Of a stretch of 64,000 bases of DNA, positions 59,005 to 64,000 are shown piece after piece. Below the pieces are notes generated by a model. That model ran no database searches, was not told the origin of the DNA, and saw nothing but the letters and a program-made list of their open reading frames with translations. This DNA is from Pseudomonas fluvialis. GTDB taxonomy: Bacteria; Pseudomonadota; Gammaproteobacteria; Pseudomonadales; Pseudomonadaceae. The position numbers and the translations under genes are program-made. The first letter of the stretch is position 1. Each line of letters starts with the position of its first letter. The DNA lies in contig NZ_JACHLL010000002.1 of assembly GCF_014207935.1 (NCBI RefSeq), forward strand, positions 553,865-617,864. The letters run 5' to 3'.

Positions 59005-61578
59005 ATGTCATCGCGCAAACTTGGTCTCAACCTGGTGGTTTTCGTGGCAGTCGCCGCGCTGTTCACCGGTCTATGGGCTCTTTACAACCGTCCGGTCTCC
59101 GCCCCCGAGTGGCCGGAGCAGATTTCCGGTTTCTCCTTCTCGCCGTTCCGCGCCGGGCAGAGCCCGCAGGAAAACATCTATCCGACGCCGGAGCAGATTC
59201 GCAGCGACCTGGAACTGCTCAGCGAGCGCACCGACAACATCCGCACCTATTCGGTGGAAGGCACCCTGGCCGACATCCCGCGCCTGGCCGAGGAATTCGG
59301 TTTGCGCGTCAGCCTGGGTATCTGGATCAGCCCGGACATCGAGCGCAACGAACGGGAAATCGCCAAGGCCATCGAGCTGGCCAACAGCTCGCGCAGCGTG
59401 GTACGGGTGATCGTCGGCAACGAATCGCTGTTCCGTGAGGAAGTCGAACCTGAACAACTGATGGGCTACCTCGACCGCGTGCGCGCCGCGGTCAAGGTGC
59501 CGGTCACCACCGCCGAGCAGTGGCACATCTGGGACAAGTACCCGGAACTGGCCAAGCACGCCGACCTGATCGCCGCCCACGTGCTGCCCTACTGGGAATT
59601 CGTGCCGATGGAGGACTCCACCCAGTTCGTCCTCGACCGCGCCAAGGAAATGCGCAAGCTGTTCCCGAAAAAGCCCCTGCTGCTGGCGGAAGTGGGCTGG
59701 CCGAGCAACGGTCGCACCCGTGGTGGTGCCGAAGCCGACCAGGCCGAACAGGCCATCTACCTGCGCACCCTGGTCAACACACTGAACGCCAAGGGCTACA
59801 ACTACTTCGTCATCGAGGCCTTCGACCAGCCGTGGAAGGCCACCGAAGAAGGTTCCGTGGGCGCCTACTGGGGCGTCTACAACCTGGCCCGCCAACCCAA
59901 ATTCAGCTTCGACGGCCCCATCGTCGCCATTCCGCAATGGCGCCTGCTGGCCATCGCCTCAGTGGTCATGGCCCTGCTGGCCCTGGCGCTGATGCTGATC
60001 GACGGCTCGTCCCTGCGCCAGCGCGGCCGCACCTTCCTCACCTTCGTGGCCTTCGCCGGCGGCACCGCGCTGGTGTGGATCGCCTACGACTACAGCCAGC
60101 AATACAGCACCTGGTTCAGCACTATCGTCGGCGTGCTGCTGGGCATCGGCGCACTGGGCGTGTTCATCGTTCTGCTCACCGAGGCTCACGAGCTGGCCGA
60201 GACCGCCTGGACCCGCCAGCGCCGCCGCGCCTTCCTGCCGGTACTGGCCGACAGTACCTACCGGCCCAAGGTGTCGATCCACGTGCCCTGCTACAACGAG
60301 CCGCCGGAGATGGTCAAACAGACCCTCGACGCCCTCGCTGCGCTGGACTACCCGGATTACGAAGTCATCATCATCGATAACAACACCAAGGACCCGGCCG
60401 TGTGGCAGCCGGTGGAAGCCTACTGCGCCGAACTCGGCCCGCGCTTCCGCTTCTTCCACGTGGCACCGATCGAGGGCTTCAAGGGCGGCGCGCTGAACTA
60501 CATCCTGCCGCACACCGCGCCGGACGCCGAAGTGGTGGCGGTGATCGACTCCGACTACTGCGTCGACCGCAACTGGCTCAAGCACATGGTGCCGCACTTC
60601 AGCGACCCGAAGATCGCCGTGGTGCAGTCGCCGCAGGACTACCGCGACGGCGACGAAAGTGCCTTCAAGAAGCTCTGCTACGCCGAATACAAGGGCTTCT
60701 TCCACATCGGCATGGTCACCCGCAACGACCGCGACGCGATCATCCAGCACGGCACCATGACCATGATCCGCCGCAGCGTGATGGACCAGCTCAAGTGGGC
60801 CGACTGGACCATCTGCGAGGACGCCGAGCTGGGTCTGCGCGTGTTCGAGCACGGTTACTCGGCCGCGTACGCCCACCAGAGCTATGGCCGCGGGCTGATG
60901 CCGGACACCTTCATCGACTACAAGAAGCAGCGTTTCCGCTGGGCCTACGGTGCCATCCAGATCATGAAGGGCCACGCCCGCAGCCTGTTCCTCGGCAAGG
61001 ACAGCGCGCTGACCCAGGGCCAGCGCTACCACTTCATCGCCGGCTGGCTGCCGTGGATCGCCGACGGCCTGAACATCTTCTTCACCCTCGGTGCCCTGCT
61101 CTGGTCGGCCGGCATGATCATCGTGCCGCAGCGTGTCGACCCGCCGCTGATGATCTTCGCCATCCCGCCGCTGGCGCTGTTCTTCTTCAAGTTCGGCAAG
61201 ATCATGTTCCTCTACCGCCGTGCGGTCGGGGTCGATCTCAAGCGCTCGTTCCAGGCGGCCATCGCCGGCCTAGCGCTGTCGCACACCATCGCCAAGGCCG
61301 TGCTGTACGGGGCGTTCACCAAGACCATCCCGTTCTTCCGCACGCCGAAGATGGCCAGCAACCACGGCATCCTGGTCGCCCTGGCCGAGGCCCGCGAGGA
61401 AGTCTTCATCATGCTCCTGCTGTGGGGATCGGCCTTCGGCATCAGCGTGGTGCAGGGCTTCCCCAGCCCGGACGTGAAGTTCTGGGTCGGCATGCTGCTG
61501 GTACAGTCGCTGCCCTACCTGGCCGCGCTGATCATGGCCCTGCTGTCGTCGATGCCCAAACCGGCCGACCCGCAGTAA
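59005..61578 (+). CDS. ndvB: GH17-GT2 fusion, beta-(1,3)-glucan synthase of NdvB type
   Basis: An 857-residue inner-membrane protein. It has an N-terminal membrane span (9-27), a GH17 beta-1,3-glucanase-like domain (about 40-300) with both usual glutamates (Glu140 in VGNES, Glu229 in AEVGWPS), three membrane spans (about 314-392), a processive GT2 domain (about 418-660) with VIDSDYC (about 514), CEDAELG (about 604) and QRFRW (about 642), and a C-terminal membrane region. In P. aeruginosa the homologue makes cyclic glucans linked to biofilm antibiotic tolerance (established). The order ndvB-dapE-rlmA matches my memory of that genome. A terminator follows. Confidence 0.92.
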   Translation: MSSRKLGLNLVVFVAVAALFTGLWALYNRPVSAPEWPEQISGFSFSPFRAGQSPQENIYPTPEQIRSDLELLSERTDNIRTYSVEGTLADIPRLAEEFGLRVSLGIWISPDIERNEREIAKAIELANSSRSVVRVIVGNESLFREEVEPEQLMGYLDRVRAAVKVPVTTAEQWHIWDKYPELAKHADLIAAHVLPYWEFVPMEDSTQFVLDRAKEMRKLFPKKPLLLAEVGWPSNGRTRGGAEADQAEQAIYLRTLVNTLNAKGYNYFVIEAFDQPWKATEEGSVGAYWGVYNLARQPKFSFDGPIVAIPQWRLLAIASVVMALLALALMLIDGSSLRQRGRTFLTFVAFAGGTALVWIAYDYSQQYSTWFSTIVGVLLGIGALGVFIVLLTEAHELAETAWTRQRRRAFLPVLADSTYRPKVSIHVPCYNEPPEMVKQTLDALAALDYPDYEVIIIDNNTKDPAVWQPVEAYCAELGPRFRFFHVAPIEGFKGGALNYILPHTAPDAEVVAVIDSDYCVDRNWLKHMVPHFSDPKIAVVQSPQDYRDGDESAFKKLCYAEYKGFFHIGMVTRNDRDAIIQHGTMTMIRRSVMDQLKWADWTICEDAELGLRVFEHGYSAAYAHQSYGRGLMPDTFIDYKKQRFRWAYGAIQIMKGHARSLFLGKDSALTQGQRYHFIAGWLPWIADGLNIFFTLGALLWSAGMIIVPQRVDPPLMIFAIPPLALFFFKFGKIMFLYRRAVGVDLKRSFQAAIAGLALSHTIAKAVLYGAFTKTIPFFRTPKMASNHGILVALAEAREEVFIMLLLWGSAFGISVVQGFPSPDVKFWVGMLLVQSLPYLAALIMALLSSMPKPADPQ

Positions 61579-61592
61579 GCCAGAGCACCGAG

Positions 61593-61623
61593 CAACGGCG
61601 GCCTCCAGGCCGCCGTTTTGCTT
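61593..61623 (+). terminator. Rho-independent terminator after ndvB
   Basis: ACGGCGGCC and GGCCGCCGT arms with a short loop, then TTTGCTTT, 15 bases past the stop. A TAAGAT -10-like box for dapE follows at once (61624-61629). Confidence 0.88.
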
Positions 61624-61626
61624 TAA

Positions 61627-63647
<2,021 letters not shown>

Positions 63648-63650
63648 GCC

Positions 63651-64000
63651 ATGCGCCAACCCGATATCGAGATTTACCTCAAGGACGCCGAGCTGGACGC
63701 CATCAGTGCCTGGCTGACGGCAGCCCTGGGTGATTGTGGCGAGTGGCAGGCACGCGGCCAGACATTCAAGACCCTGGCCGGCGGCATTCCCGCCACCTGG
63801 CTGCCGAAAGCCGTGGGCAAGTGGCACAGCCTGCTACTGGAAAGCGATGCCACCCCCTGGGCTACCGACCGTGACTGCGCCGAGGCAGCCTGTGCCGCCC
63901 TCGGCGTGGAGGTACGCTGCGCCATCGGCGGCTGGAGCGAGGATGAAAGCGACGAAGCCGCCGACCGCTGGCTGCGCGTCACCGCCGAAGGCGTCAGCGA
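63651..64000 (+). CDS. Conserved hypothetical protein, cut by the window end
   Basis: An open frame from ATG 63651 (MRQPDIEIYLKDAELDAIS) continues to the last base without a stop, so at least 116 residues are seen. It is acidic and soluble, with Trp-rich blocks (TWLPKAVGKWHSLLLESD, GGWSEDES). I recognise it as a conserved Pseudomonas protein next to rlmA but know no function. It follows rlmA by three bases and is probably cotranscribed with dapE-rlmA. Confidence 0.85.
   Translation, partial: MRQPDIEIYLKDAELDAISAWLTAALGDCGEWQARGQTFKTLAGGIPATWLPKAVGKWHSLLLESDATPWATDRDCAEAACAALGVEVRCAIGGWSEDESDEAADRWLRVTAEGVS

Overview
The window is a GC-rich, densely coding chromosomal segment of a Pseudomonas species. 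The basis is gene content plus gene order: rpoS-nlpD-pcm-surE-truD-ispF, eno-ftsB-ispD, the long cell-envelope block from pyrH to dnaE, and map-glnD-dapC-dapD are all arranged as in Pseudomonas as I remember it. Several proteins read almost residue for residue like remembered P. aeruginosa homologues. I cannot fix the species. It does not look like P. aeruginosa itself, because blocks that lie apart there are joined here. I saw no tRNA, rRNA, CRISPR array, insertion sequence, prophage or integron, and no gene-free stretch above 300 bases.

Layout. 1-380 is the 3' end of a cytochrome c assembly (YpjD/CcsA-like) gene. 393-3706 (minus) is a five-gene run: NUDIX CoA pyrophosphatase, gamma carbonic anhydrase, DUF1289 protein, purT and an anchored SGNH hydrolase. 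3840-5284 (plus) has a small conserved protein, a zinc-ribbon NUDIX hydrolase and an L,D-transpeptidase. 5344-10016 (minus) has a YqfO-like protein, a two-motif CDGSH-type protein and purL. mltF (plus) follows. 11698-13418 (minus) is a translationally coupled pair: an enoyl-CoA isomerase-like crotonase and a 2Fe-2S flavoreductase. A class I fumarase (plus) converges on rpoS.

15238-48688 is almost entirely minus strand and is the housekeeping core: stress sigma factor and envelope or RNA genes (rpoS, nlpD, pcm, surE, truD, ispF); glutathione-dependent formaldehyde detoxification (fghA, adhC) with a divergent LysR regulator; ispD, ftsB, eno, kdsA, pyrG, tilS, accA, dnaE; then rnhB, lpxB, lpxA, fabZ, lpxD, skp, bamA, rseP, dxr, cdsA, uppS, frr, pyrH, tsf, rpsB. 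This groups lipid A, phospholipid, undecaprenyl and isoprenoid synthesis with outer-membrane assembly and translation factors.

48965-57613 runs divergently: map, glnD, dapC, an ArsC-like protein and dapD, then the sulfur-transfer set csdA-csdE with tcdA (csdL) convergent. 57731-64000 has an iron-type alcohol dehydrogenase, a GH17-GT2 glucan synthase (NdvB type), dapE, rlmA and a truncated conserved gene. Three lysine/DAP genes (dapC, dapD, dapE) therefore sit close together.

No convincing undescribed system is visible. The observations most worth checking are small: a perfect hairpin abutting the ispF start, palindromes between adhC and its regulator, a long inverted repeat in the accA leader, a four-cysteine variant of a CDGSH motif, and a crotonase without hydratase glutamates paired with a flavoreductase. 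Start codons differ from the longest reading frame in many genes; each was chosen from a visible ribosome-binding site, an overlap with the upstream stop, or remembered family N-termini. All comparisons with other genomes are from memory, not searches.
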